Part shown: positions 1-7,790 of the stretch, piece after piece
How positions within the stretch are numbered: the stretch's first letter is position 1
Layout of the letters: the number at the start of each line of letters is the position of its first letter
NCBI GenBank assembly: GCA_947626795.1
Contig: CANQTH010000002.1
Coordinates: 1 to 64,000 of the forward strand
Reading direction: 5' to 3'
DNA length: 64,000 bases
From: an uncultured Lachnospiraceae bacterium
GTDB lineage: Bacteria > Bacillota > Clostridia > Lachnospirales > Lachnospiraceae
The notes under the pieces: model-generated
What the model was told of the DNA's origin: nothing
Databases searched by the model: none
What the model saw: the letters and a program-made list of their open reading frames with translations, nothing else
Position numbers and translations under genes: made by a program

Positions 1-285
1 AATGACAAATACCGTTTCCGCATCGACGAGCTGGAGAGGCAGATTGAGCAGTATAGGGACGAGAACGCGAGGTATGCTGACGAGAACGCAAGGTATGCTG
101 ACGAGAATGCGAGGTATGCTGACGAGAACGCGAGGTATGCTGACGAGAACGCGAGGTATGCAGACGAGAATGCGAAGTATGCAGACGAAAATGCGAGGCT
201 GAAAGAGAAGATTGCGCAACTGGAAGCCCAGATGGGGGAATCTGCAGGGATGTTGCGAAAAAGCAGGGAGGTGAGGAAGGGATGA
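1..285 (+). CDS. Heptad-repeat coiled-coil protein, 5'-truncated (copy 1)
   Basis: The reading frame is open from base 1 and ends at TGA 283-285, so only the last 94 residues of the protein are visible. The visible part starts NDKYRFRIDELERQIEQY and continues into seven consecutive DENA heptads of the form DENARYA, encoded by an almost perfect 21-bp DNA repeat. It then reads into a charged helix (LKEKIAQLEAQ) and a short basic tail. A strict seven-residue period with L/I/Y and A positions predicts a long coiled coil. The stop overlaps the start of the next gene (ATGA), which is a near copy with only three heptads. I do not recognise the family. Function is unknown; a structural or dimerisation role is inference only. 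Confidence 0.7.
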   Translation, partial: NDKYRFRIDELERQIEQYRDENARYADENARYADENARYADENARYADENARYADENAKYADENARLKEKIAQLEAQMGESAGMLRKSREVRKG

Positions 286-476
286 AGCCGCTGCTGCCGG
301 GGGCGCTGGAACTTCCGAATGACAAATACCGTTTCCGCATCGATGAGCTGGAGAGGCAGATTGAGCAGTATAGGGACGAGAACGCGAGGTATGCAGACGA
401 GAACGCGAAGTATGCAGACGAGAATGCGAGGCTGAAAGAGAAGATTGCGCAACTGGAAGCCCGGATCGGGGAATAG
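282..476 (+). CDS. Heptad-repeat coiled-coil protein (copy 2)
   Basis: A 64-residue protein that begins MKPLLPGALELPNDKYRF and then repeats the sequence of the preceding gene, with three DENA heptads instead of seven before the shared LKEKIAQLEA helix. The ATG overlaps the upstream stop (ATGA), and GAGG lies a few bases ahead at 269-276, so translation is probably coupled. It is the complete version of the family and suggests how the truncated upstream copy begins. The pair looks like a tandem gene duplication whose 21-bp units have since changed in number. No enzymatic motif, signal peptide or membrane segment is present. Function unknown. Confidence 0.7.
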   Translation: MKPLLPGALELPNDKYRFRIDELERQIEQYRDENARYADENAKYADENARLKEKIAQLEARIGE

Positions 477-483
477 CGTTTCC

Positions 484-506
484 GGCTTCCATGATTCCAG
501 GAAGCC
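484..506 (+). terminator. Possible hairpin terminator after coiled-coil pair
   Basis: GGCTTCC (484-490) pairs with GGAAGCC (500-506) just after the stop of the second coiled-coil gene. The following bases are only mildly T-rich (GTCTTATCTT), so termination is plausible but weak. Confidence 0.35.
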
Positions 507-574
507 GTCAGTCTTATCTTGCAGGTTTCACGAAGGTTACGGCGAAAAAGAAGGGCTTTGCCCGAAAAAGGAAA

Positions 575-667
575 AGGGCTGCCGCAGGAAGGGCTTGCCA
601 TGCGGGAACGATCGCAGACATATGGGACGTCGCGCGATCTCTTGCACGGCTCCCATGCGGCAGCCCT
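575..667 (+). other. Long inverted repeat, possible structured RNA
   Basis: AGGGCTGCCGCA (575-586) is perfectly complementary to TGCGGCAGCCCT (656-667). Inside the 69-nt interval, GATCGC (610-615) can pair with GCGATC (634-639). The segment lies between the coiled-coil pair and the promoter at 686-714 and holds no convincing gene. It could be part of an untranslated RNA or a decayed repeat. No promoter directly ahead of it was identified. Confidence 0.35.
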
Positions 668-685
668 GGTTCGTTTACGAATTGC

Positions 686-714
686 TTGAAAAGACAGACG
701 ACATATGATATAAT
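686..714 (+). promoter_or_regulatory. SigA promoter, TTGAAA-N17-TATAAT
   Basis: TTGAAA at 686-691, a 17-bp spacer, TATAAT at 709-714, with an extended -10 TG at 706-707. It is placed to transcribe the 41-residue membrane protein gene and alaS. The leader of roughly 60 nt is too short for a T-box. Confidence 0.8.
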
Positions 715-779
715 GGACGCAAAAGCGTCGAGACGGGCCTATGAGGCTGAGAGATCAATCATAACGGAGGTGCAAGATC

Positions 780-905
780 GTGTTTTGGGCAAGTTTTATG
801 CAGTATGCGGTTAAATTCGTGATATTTGTGGCAGTCGCGGGCTGCGGGATCTTTTTGGGGAAGAAGCTGCGCGACCGGAAGGACGCGAAGGACGCGGCAG
901 AATAG
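780..905 (+). CDS. Small single-pass membrane protein upstream of alaS
   Basis: A 41-codon frame from GTG 780 to TAG 903-905, with ACGGAGG about 9 nt ahead. The predicted protein has a hydrophobic segment at residues 9-29 (YAVKFVIFVAVAGCGIFLG) followed by a strongly charged tail (KKLRDRKDAKDAAE). This suggests a single membrane span with a cytoplasmic basic C-terminus. It lies directly behind a strong promoter and 50 bp before alaS. I recall short proteins of this shape in Lachnospiraceae genomes, sometimes given misleading names, but cannot assign a role. The good ribosome binding site, the promoter and the ordered hydrophobic/charged layout are the evidence for a real gene. Confidence 0.65.
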   Translation: MFWASFMQYAVKFVIFVAVAGCGIFLGKKLRDRKDAKDAAE

Positions 906-955
906 ATGCAATGACCTGGACTGTTAAAATACAAGATCGTGTGGAGGAATCAGTC

Positions 956-3610
956 GTGAGAAAGTATGGAGTAAATGAACTGCGCAGGATGTACCTGGAA
1001 TTTTTTGAGGGGAAGGGGCATTTGGCGATGAAGAGCTTTTCGCTCGTGCCGCACAATGACAACAGCCTGCTGCTGATCAATGCGGGGATGGCGCCGCTGA
1101 AGCCTTATTTTACCGGGAAGGAGGTACCGCCCAGGAATCGGGTGACGACCTGCCAGAAATGCATCCGTACCGGGGACATTGAGAATGTGGGGAAGACGGC
1201 GCGGCATCTGACGTTTTTCGAGATGCTCGGGAATTTCTCCTTTGGGGATTATTTTAAGAAAGAGGCTATTGCGTGGAGCTGGGAGTTCCTGACGGAAGTG
1301 ATCGGCATGGAGCCGGAGCGCCTCTATCCATCCATCTACGGGGAGGACGAAGAGGCGTTTGAGATCTGGACGAAGGACGTCGGCGTCCCGGCGGAGAAGA
1401 TCACGCGCTTTTACCGCGACGAGAATGGGAAATGCGACAATTTCTGGGAGCATGGCGCAGGGCCGTGCGGGCCTTGCTCCGAGATCTATTACGACAGGGG
1501 CGAGGCGTACGGCTGCGGGAAGCCGGACTGCAAGGTGGGCTGCGACTGCGACCGCTTCATGGAAGTCTGGAACAATGTGTTCACCCAGTTCGACGGGGAC
1601 GGGCATGGCAACTACGAGGAGCTTGCGACGAAGAACATCGATACGGGGATGGGCTTGGAGCGGCTGGCTGTCGTAGTGCAGGACGTCGGCTCCGTATTTG
1701 ACATTGACACGATGAAGGCGATCCGGGACAAGGTGTGCGAGGCGTCCGGCAAGACATACCAGGCGGATCCGCAGGACGACGTCTCTATCCGGCTGATCAC
1801 AGACCATATGCGTTCCGCGACCTTCATGATCTCGGACGGGATCATGCCAGGCAACGAGGGGCGCGGGTACGTGCTGCGCCGCCTGATCCGCCGCGCGGCG
1901 CGCCATGGGCGGCTGCTTGGGATCTCCGGGAAGTTCCTGGCTTCCTTAAGCGCGACGGTCATTGCGGAGAGCAAGGACGGCTACCCGGAGCTGGACGAGA
2001 AGAAGGAATTTATCTTCAAAGTGTTGACGCAGGAGGAAGAGAAATTCGACAAGACGATCGACCAGGGCCTAAGCATCCTTTCACAGATGCAGGAGGAGAT
2101 GCGGGCGTCCGGGACGAAGGCGCTGCCCGGGGCGGACGCGTTCAAATTATACGACACGTACGGGTTCCCGCTCGATTTGACGCAGGAGATCTTGGAGGAG
2201 CAGGGCTTCTCCGTTGACGAGGACGGGTTCCGGGCCTGCATGGAGGAGCAGCGCAGCAAGGCGCGCAGCGCGCGGAAAGAGACGAATTACATGGGGGCGG
2301 ACGCAACGGTGTACGACGAGATCGACGCGTCCGTCACGTCCAGGTTCGTGGGCTATGACCGCCTGACGCATACGTCGAGGATCACGGTCCTGACGACGGC
2401 GGAAGAAGTGGCGGAGGCGCTTTCCGACGGGGAGCGCGGGACGGTCATCGTGGATGAGACGCCGTTTTACGGGACGATGGGCGGCCAGAATGCGGACACA
2501 GGCACGATCTGCTGCGGGGAGAACCGGTTCCGGGTGGAGGACGTCATCCATCTGCGCGGCGGCAGGATCGGCCATGTGGGCGTCGTGGAGAACGGTATGT
2601 TCAAAGTGGGCGACCAGGTGGAGCTTTGCGTGGAGGCGGAGCGGCGCGCGCGGATCGGGCGCAACCACAGCGCGACGCATCTTCTGCAGAAGGCGCTCCG
2701 GGAAGTCCTTGGGACGCACGTAGAGCAGCAGGGATCCGACGTGAACGCGGACAGGCTGAGGTTCGATTTCTCGCATTTCGCGGCCATGACGGCGGAAGAG
2801 ATCGCGCGGACGGAGGCGATCGTCAACCAGAAGATCGCGGAAGCCCTCCCGGTCGTGACGGAAGTCATGAGCTTAGAAGAGGCGAAGAAGACGGGCGCGA
2901 TGGCGCTGTTTGGGGAAAAATACGGCGATTCCGTCCGCGTAGTGAAGATGGGGGATTTCTCCATAGAGCTTTGCGGCGGCACGCATGTGAGCAACACCAG
3001 CGGCATCCAGGCGTTCAAGATCCTGTCGGAGTCCGGCGTCGCGGCAGGCGTGCGCAGGATCGAGGCACTGACTTCGAGCGCAGTATTTGAATATTACGAC
3101 AAGCTGGAAGAGACGGTCCGGACGGCGGCCAAGGCCTTGAAGACCAACCCGGCGGGGCTGGTGGAGAAGATCGGCCACGTCTTAGCGGAGCTGAAGGCGC
3201 TGCAGGGCGAGAACGAGTCCTTGAAGAGCAAGGCGGCCAGCAGCGCGCTGGGCGACGTCATGAGCCAGGCGGAGGAAGTGAACGGAGTGAAGCTTTTGGC
3301 CGCGAGCGTCGCGGGCGTGGACATGAACGGGCTGCGCGGCTTAGGCGACCAGATAAAGGAAAAGTTAGGCGAAGGCGTGGTCGTCCTCGCTTCCGAAAAG
3401 GACGGCAAAGTGAGCCTGATCGCCATGGCGACGGAGGGCGCGATGGCGAAAGGCGCGCACGCCGGGAACCTGATCAAGGCCATTGCGGGGAAAGTCGGCG
3501 GAGGCGGCGGCGGGCGCCCGAATATGGCGCAGGCAGGCGGCAAGGATCCGTCCGGCATCCCGGACGCCATCGCTGCGGCGAAGGAAGCGTTGAGCGGGCA
3601 GATTGCCTGA
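956..3610 (+). CDS. alaS: Alanyl-tRNA synthetase
   Basis: Class II alanyl-tRNA synthetase, which charges tRNA-Ala and hydrolyses mis-acylated Ser/Gly-tRNA. Start chosen at GTG 956, giving RKYGVNELRRMYLEFF as in the family, with GGAGGA at 943-948; the in-frame ATG at 911 would add 15 unconserved residues. The protein has 884 residues, a normal length. Visible parts are the aminoacylation core (FFEGKGH, LINAGMAPLKPYFTG, FFEMLGNFSFGDYF), the editing-site motif RNHSATHLL near residue 569, CGGTH near residue 672, and the C-terminal DHHA1 region with a GGGGGG stretch before RPNMAQAGG. Its stop codon lies inside the first unit of a tandem 82-bp repeat. Confidence 0.97.
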   Translation: MRKYGVNELRRMYLEFFEGKGHLAMKSFSLVPHNDNSLLLINAGMAPLKPYFTGKEVPPRNRVTTCQKCIRTGDIENVGKTARHLTFFEMLGNFSFGDYFKKEAIAWSWEFLTEVIGMEPERLYPSIYGEDEEAFEIWTKDVGVPAEKITRFYRDENGKCDNFWEHGAGPCGPCSEIYYDRGEAYGCGKPDCKVGCDCDRFMEVWNNVFTQFDGDGHGNYEELATKNIDTGMGLERLAVVVQDVGSVFDIDTMKAIRDKVCEASGKTYQADPQDDVSIRLITDHMRSATFMISDGIMPGNEGRGYVLRRLIRRAARHGRLLGISGKFLASLSATVIAESKDGYPELDEKKEFIFKVLTQEEEKFDKTIDQGLSILSQMQEEMRASGTKALPGADAFKLYDTYGFPLDLTQEILEEQGFSVDEDGFRACMEEQRSKARSARKETNYMGADATVYDEIDASVTSRFVGYDRLTHTSRITVLTTAEEVAEALSDGERGTVIVDETPFYGTMGGQNADTGTICCGENRFRVEDVIHLRGGRIGHVGVVENGMFKVGDQVELCVEAERRARIGRNHSATHLLQKALREVLGTHVEQQGSDVNADRLRFDFSHFAAMTAEEIARTEAIVNQKIAEALPVVTEVMSLEEAKKTGAMALFGEKYGDSVRVVKMGDFSIELCGGTHVSNTSGIQAFKILSESGVAAGVRRIEALTSSAVFEYYDKLEETVRTAAKALKTNPAGLVEKIGHVLAELKALQGENESLKSKAASSALGDVMSQAEEVNGVKLLAASVAGVDMNGLRGLGDQIKEKLGEGVVVLASEKDGKVSLIAMATEGAMAKGAHAGNLIKAIAGKVGGGGGGRPNMAQAGGKDPSGIPDAIAAAKEALSGQIA

Positions 3611-3890
3611 TCGGATGCGCGTCCCTGTGGCAGGCAGGCGTGCAGCCTTGAGGGTTCGCGCCGCGCAGGCGGCGGATGGATGTATCGCCTGATCGGACGC
3701 GCGTCCCTGTGGCAGGCAGGCGTACAGCCTTGAGGGTTCGCGCCGCGCAGGCGGCGGATGGACGTATCGCCTGAGCAGACGGGCGCGCCTCAGCCGCGGG
3801 CAGGCGTGCAGCCTTGAGGGTTCGCGCCGCGCAGGCGGCGGATGGACGTATCGCCTGAGCAGACAGGCGCGCCTCAGCCGCGGGCAGGCG
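3605..3890 (+). repeat. Tandem 82-84 bp repeats embedding the alaS stop
   Basis: Units begin at GCCTGA 3605, 3687 and 3769 (periods 82, 82 and 84), and a partial fourth unit begins at 3853. The first GCCTGA contains the alaS stop. Each full unit contains a GC-rich hairpin, CGCCGC-GCAG-GCGGCG. The array fills nearly all of the roughly 320 bp between alaS and the DUF342 gene. No promoter was recognised in it. Confidence 0.9.
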
Positions 3891-3931
3891 ACAGGCAGAC
3901 AGCCGCGCGCCCGCGATCGGCCAGGAAGCAG

Positions 3932-6058
3932 ATGAAGGTGGAAATTAAGATGATGAAAAAGTATGAGTCCATGGGATTTGACAACGGCCAACTGGAGGAG
4001 ATCCGGAAGGGGCTGGAGAAAGGGGTCGACGTGTCCCAGTACGCTTCAGTGGAATACGACTGGTTCCAGATGGAAGAGATCCGTCTGGGGCTTGAGGCCG
4101 GGCTTGAGGTTTCCCTGTATGCCAAGCCGGAGATCCCGTTTGAGAAAATGCGCGAGATCCGCCTGGGGCTGGCGGAAGGGATCGACTTATCGACCTGCCT
4201 GAACCTGCAGGCGGGATATCTGCGCCAGATCCGCGAGGCCAAGCGGGGAAAAGTGGACATCATCCCGTACATAGAGCGCGGGTACGATCCCGACCAATTG
4301 GAGGAGATCCGCATTGCCCTGGAGCATGGCATCGATATCGACCCGTACCTGATCAAGGAATATTTGGGCGCGTCTTTGCGCGAGATCCGCTTAGGCCTGG
4401 AAAAGGGCCTGAAAGTAAGCGTTTACGCGAAGATCCATTTCGGCTGGCAGCAGATGCGCGAGATCCGCTTAGGCCTGGAACACCGCGTCAACGTTTCCAT
4501 GTATACGAACGAGCTGTACCGCTGGCAGCAGATGCGCGAGATCCGCTTAGGCCTGGAGGAAGGGCAGGACGTGTCCGCGTTCAAGAGCCTGATGTATTCC
4601 GCGCGCGAGATGCACGACATCCGCATCGGCCTGAACAACCAGGCGGCGGCGGAGCCGATCAAGGAAGAAGCCGTGGCGGAGCCGGAATTTGACCCGGAGG
4701 AGCTTGCGCCCTCGGGGCCGGATTATTCCGTGACGGTCAGCCGGGATTATATGCAGGCCTATATCGACTTCGTGTCCGGCACGCATAAGACGCGGGACGA
4801 GATCCTGCAGATCCTTGCGGATCACGGCGTCGTATATGGCATACGGGAAGACAATATCGAGGACTACCTGAAAAACAAGACGGATTCCTTCCTTGCGGCG
4901 GAAGGAGTGATGCCCAAGCGCGGGACGGACGGGTATTACGAGTTTTTCTTCCGCACGGAATTGTCAAGGGAGCCGATCATAAGGGAGGACGGCTCGACGG
5001 ATTACCAGAACACGCAGTATTTCGAACAGGTGTCGGCCGGGCAGGTTATCGCGGTCTACCATGAGGCCAAGCCGGGCGTCAGCGGCAGGAACGTGAAGGG
5101 GCGGAACCTTCCGGCCCGGATGGGGCGCGAGAAATCCGTCCTGATCGGCAAGGGATTTTCCGTTTCAGAGGACCGGAAGACTTATACGGCGGAGATATCC
5201 GGGAAGATCGACCTGAAGCGGAACCATATCACCATCGCGCCGCTCTTGATCACGACGGACGTGACGACCTCCACGGGCAACCTGCGGTTCGCGGGGAGCA
5301 TCTGGGTGAAGGGCAACGTCGGGAGCGGCGTGGTCATATCCGCGAGCGAGGATCTGCTGATCGAGGGGAACGTGGAAGCCGCGACGTTGAAGAGCGGGGG
5401 CAGCATGATCATCAAGAAAGGCGTGTCCGGCGCGGGGACGGCCCTCTTAGAGGCGGGGAGCGAGATCCGCGGCAAGTTTTTCGAGGGGGCGACGCTCCGC
5501 GCGGGCGGCAGCATCCGCGCCAATTATGTCATGAACTGCGACATGAGCTCCGGCGACCAGATCGAGGTGTCCGGCGCGAAAGGGTCGATCGTCGGCGGGG
5601 AGACGATGGCGCTCAACGGCATCAAGGCGACGCAGATCGGGAACCGCGCGAACATCCTCACCCATATCGTGATCGGGGAGAACCACGCCATACGGGAAGA
5701 GGAGCGGCTCATTGAGATGAACCTGCGGCGGATGCAGGAGGAGATCGACAAGCTCAAGGAATCGTGCGATAAATTCATGAAGAAATATTCCCCGGACGCG
5801 CTCGCGAGCATGGAGCTTTACCTGAAGGTGGAGCAGGCCATCAAGATCGAGCAGGCGCAGATCGAGGAGCAGATGAAGCGGAAGAAGGAACTGGAGCTGA
5901 AGCTGAAAGGGGCGCACAGGGCGGGCCTTGTTGTGACGGGGACGGTCAATGTGGGGACGGAGGTAAATTTGTGCGGGCTGAACTGGAGAGCCGTGAACCC
6001 GCTCCACGACGTCACGATCCGCCTTGCGAATAACGAGGTCATCGTGGTCCGGAATTAG
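3932..6058 (+). CDS. DUF342 (FapA-like) protein with N-terminal 26-residue repeats
   Basis: A 708-residue protein. Residues about 19-236 hold nine copies of a 26-residue helical repeat (consensus QMREIRLGLE.GLDVS.YA). From about residue 264 it follows the DUF342/FapA layout: an N-terminal alpha/beta domain, then a glycine-rich beta-helix with recurrent GNV/GGS turns (KGNVGSGVVIS, IKKGVSGAG), then a coiled coil near 586-660 and a final small beta segment. FapA-like proteins act in surface or flagellar assembly or as polymerising scaffolds; the role here is not known. ATG 3932 follows AGGAAG closely. ATG 3950, with AAGGTGG at 3935-3941, is an alternative start. Twelve bases separate it from the degenerate HD-GYP gene, so an operon is likely. 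Confidence 0.85.
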   Translation: MKVEIKMMKKYESMGFDNGQLEEIRKGLEKGVDVSQYASVEYDWFQMEEIRLGLEAGLEVSLYAKPEIPFEKMREIRLGLAEGIDLSTCLNLQAGYLRQIREAKRGKVDIIPYIERGYDPDQLEEIRIALEHGIDIDPYLIKEYLGASLREIRLGLEKGLKVSVYAKIHFGWQQMREIRLGLEHRVNVSMYTNELYRWQQMREIRLGLEEGQDVSAFKSLMYSAREMHDIRIGLNNQAAAEPIKEEAVAEPEFDPEELAPSGPDYSVTVSRDYMQAYIDFVSGTHKTRDEILQILADHGVVYGIREDNIEDYLKNKTDSFLAAEGVMPKRGTDGYYEFFFRTELSREPIIREDGSTDYQNTQYFEQVSAGQVIAVYHEAKPGVSGRNVKGRNLPARMGREKSVLIGKGFSVSEDRKTYTAEISGKIDLKRNHITIAPLLITTDVTTSTGNLRFAGSIWVKGNVGSGVVISASEDLLIEGNVEAATLKSGGSMIIKKGVSGAGTALLEAGSEIRGKFFEGATLRAGGSIRANYVMNCDMSSGDQIEVSGAKGSIVGGETMALNGIKATQIGNRANILTHIVIGENHAIREEERLIEMNLRRMQEEIDKLKESCDKFMKKYSPDALASMELYLKVEQAIKIEQAQIEEQMKRKKELELKLKGAHRAGLVVTGTVNVGTEVNLCGLNWRAVNPLHDVTIRLANNEVIVVRN

Positions 6059-6069
6059 GGAGAAGGCAA

Positions 6070-7152
6070 ATGGAACGGAATAAGATATTGGTCGTCGATG
6101 ACGACGAGAGGAACCGCAGGGAGTTGAGCGGGGTATTTGTCGGGAAATACCAGATATTGGAGGCGGAGAACGGGAGCAGGGCGCTGCAGTTTTTGCGCAA
6201 GTACGCCGGGGAGATCGAGGCCGTGCTTTTGGAATGGCTTCTTCCCGGACTGAGCGGGAACGGGGTATTGAAGGAGATGGAGAAAAACGGCTGGCTCTCC
6301 ACTATCCCGGTCCTGGTCCAGACGTCGGACCCGTCCATAGAGATCGAGAAAGAGGCGTTCGAACTGGGAGCATCGGATTTCATCCGCCGCCCGTCCTACC
6401 CGGAAGTGCTGAAGACGCGCGTGGCCCATGCCGTCGCGCTCGCCCATTACAGCGACGACGTCAAGGAGAACGTGGAAGAGCAGACGGAGATCGTGCGCAA
6501 GCAGTACAAGGTGATGAAGTACCAGGCGGAAAAATTAAAGGACGTCAACCAGAAGGTGCTGGACATCATCATGAACGTGGTGTCGTGCGACGACCCGGAA
6601 TCGAGCGAGGGGATCTATACGGTGAAAGAGGTCACAAGGCTGATCGCGGAGAAGGTGCAGAAGCTCTATCCCGAATACAACCTGACGGATCAGGACGTGG
6701 AGGCGATCACGGCTGTGTCCTCGCTGCGTGACATCGGAAAGCTCATGATCTCCGATTACGTGCTGTTCAAGCCCGCGAAGCTGACGAAAGAGGAATTTGA
6801 GTATATGAAGTCCCATACGGGCAAGGGATGCGAGATCGTGAAACTCTTAGCGGACGTTCAGTCCAAGGATTACCAGAAAAAGAGCATGGAGATCTGCCGT
6901 TACCACCATGAGCGTTACGACGGGAAGGGATACCCGGACGGCCTCAAAGGCGACGAGATCCCGATATCGGCTCAGATCGTGTCCATCGCGGACGCTTACA
7001 ACGGGCTGATCAGCGAGAGCCTTTACAAGCGGGCGTATTCGAGGAAGGACGCGTGCTACATGATCCTGCGTGGGGATTGCGGCGTATTCTCACCTAAGAT
7101 CTTGGAGTGCTTCCGGCTGTCCTGGGACGCGATCGAGAAGCTGGAGGGCTAG
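6070..7152 (+). CDS. REC-HD-GYP protein with degenerate phospho-acceptor and metal sites
   Basis: A 360-residue protein with an N-terminal receiver domain (1-120), a helical linker and an HD-GYP domain (about 165-355). Intact relatives are response-regulator c-di-GMP phosphodiesterases. Here the acidic pocket is present (VVDDD, 8-12), but the acceptor Asp position is Glu55 (LLEWLLPGLSG) and the conserved Lys is Arg107. In the HD-GYP domain, the paralogue's ESGEHIHRV reads ESSEGIYTV, so the conserved His is Gly181. The HD pair is Arg220-Asp221. HHERYDGKGYPDG and SIADAY are kept. It is therefore probably a phosphorylation-independent, catalytically weak or inactive sensor or binder; this is inference from the residues. 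It sits between the DUF342 and Hpt genes. Confidence 0.88.
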   Translation: MERNKILVVDDDERNRRELSGVFVGKYQILEAENGSRALQFLRKYAGEIEAVLLEWLLPGLSGNGVLKEMEKNGWLSTIPVLVQTSDPSIEIEKEAFELGASDFIRRPSYPEVLKTRVAHAVALAHYSDDVKENVEEQTEIVRKQYKVMKYQAEKLKDVNQKVLDIIMNVVSCDDPESSEGIYTVKEVTRLIAEKVQKLYPEYNLTDQDVEAITAVSSLRDIGKLMISDYVLFKPAKLTKEEFEYMKSHTGKGCEIVKLLADVQSKDYQKKSMEICRYHHERYDGKGYPDGLKGDEIPISAQIVSIADAYNGLISESLYKRAYSRKDACYMILRGDCGVFSPKILECFRLSWDAIEKLEG

Positions 7153-7197
7153 GCTGGAAAAGGGCGCGCCGGGCGCGGGCAGGAAGGGAGACAATGC

Positions 7198-7557
7198 ATG
7201 GATCAGGGAATCAGGGAAGAATTGGAAGCGGCGGGCGTCAATTTGGGAAAAGCCATGGAACGCCTGATGAATAATGAGAAACTGTTAGAGCGGCTTTTGA
7301 CAAAGTTTTTGTCCGATCCCAATTACGGCGGGATCAAAACGGCCCTGGCGGAGGGAAATTACGACGATGCGTTCCACTGCGCCCACACATTGAAGGGCGT
7401 CGCGGGCAACATGGGCATGGAAAGGCTGATGGAAGCGGACGTCGTGATCGTCGAGAAGCTGCGGCGGGGCGAGCATGAGGGCATCGAGGAAGACATGGAG
7501 GCGCTCACGGCGGCCTATGAGGAATTGGTCGGGATCATCCGGAAAATGGGGGCGTGA
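7198..7557 (+). CDS. Hpt domain phosphotransfer protein
   Basis: A 119-residue helical protein with the Hpt signature AHTLKGVAGNMG. His63 is the predicted phosphorylation site. It consists of a single Hpt domain with no kinase or receiver attached. GGAAGGGAG precedes the ATG. Hpt proteins shuttle phosphate between histidine kinases and receiver domains. The receiver encoded just upstream lacks the acceptor Asp, so a more likely partner within the window is the intact REC-HD-GYP protein at 17214-18299, or one elsewhere. It is the last gene of the DUF342 operon. Confidence 0.88.
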   Translation: MDQGIREELEAAGVNLGKAMERLMNNEKLLERLLTKFLSDPNYGGIKTALAEGNYDDAFHCAHTLKGVAGNMGMERLMEADVVIVEKLRRGEHEGIEEDMEALTAAYEELVGIIRKMGA

Positions 7558-7564
7558 GCGGCCG

Positions 7565-7711
7565 TTTCAGCCCAGGGGATCCGCAGCGCCGGGCGGTTAC
7601 GCTCCTGACGGCGCGGGCATTCCTCCCGGCAGGCGCGGAAACCGGGCAGCAGCGCGGGGAACGGTTTTTCCAGGGTTTTCGGTTCAATGGTTGACCAGCG
7701 AACTGTAACTT
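7565..7711 (+). repeat. Degenerate GTTCAGCC-family repeat element
   Basis: The Hpt-degV gap begins GTTTCAGCCCAGG, which resembles the left end of the MITE-like family at 10428 and 22593. It ends CCAGCGAACTGTAAC, matching the right end of the variant at 54948-55024. The interior is diverged and GC-rich. I read it as a decayed member of the family. Confidence 0.4.
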
Positions 7712-7744
7712 TCCCTGAAAAATTGAGTTTCTCAAAAGAAAGGA

Positions 7745-7773
7745 TTGTGCCGGGGAAAAGAATGTGGTAAGAT
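7745..7773 (+). promoter_or_regulatory. Promoter of degV, TTGTGC-N17-TAAGAT
   Basis: TTGTGC at 7745-7750, a 17-bp spacer, TAAGAT at 7768-7773 with TG at 7765-7766 (extended -10). AGGAGG follows at 7777-7782, so the leader is very short. Confidence 0.65.
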
Positions 7774-7790
7774 AATAGGAGGATATTTTG

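Noticed and set aside
2..202. 66-residue Met/Arg/Thr-rich open frame
   Set aside because: It is the out-of-frame reading of the 21-bp heptad repeat; frame 1 carries the coiled-coil protein and matches the next gene.
491..814. 107-residue frame ahead of alaS
   Set aside because: It crosses the promoter at 686-714 and the better-supported 780-905 gene, has no ribosome binding site and shows no ordered protein features.
714..955. T-box leader for alaS
   Set aside because: The distance from the promoter is too short and no T-box sequence or antiterminator was found; the lysS leader likewise shows only tandem repeats.
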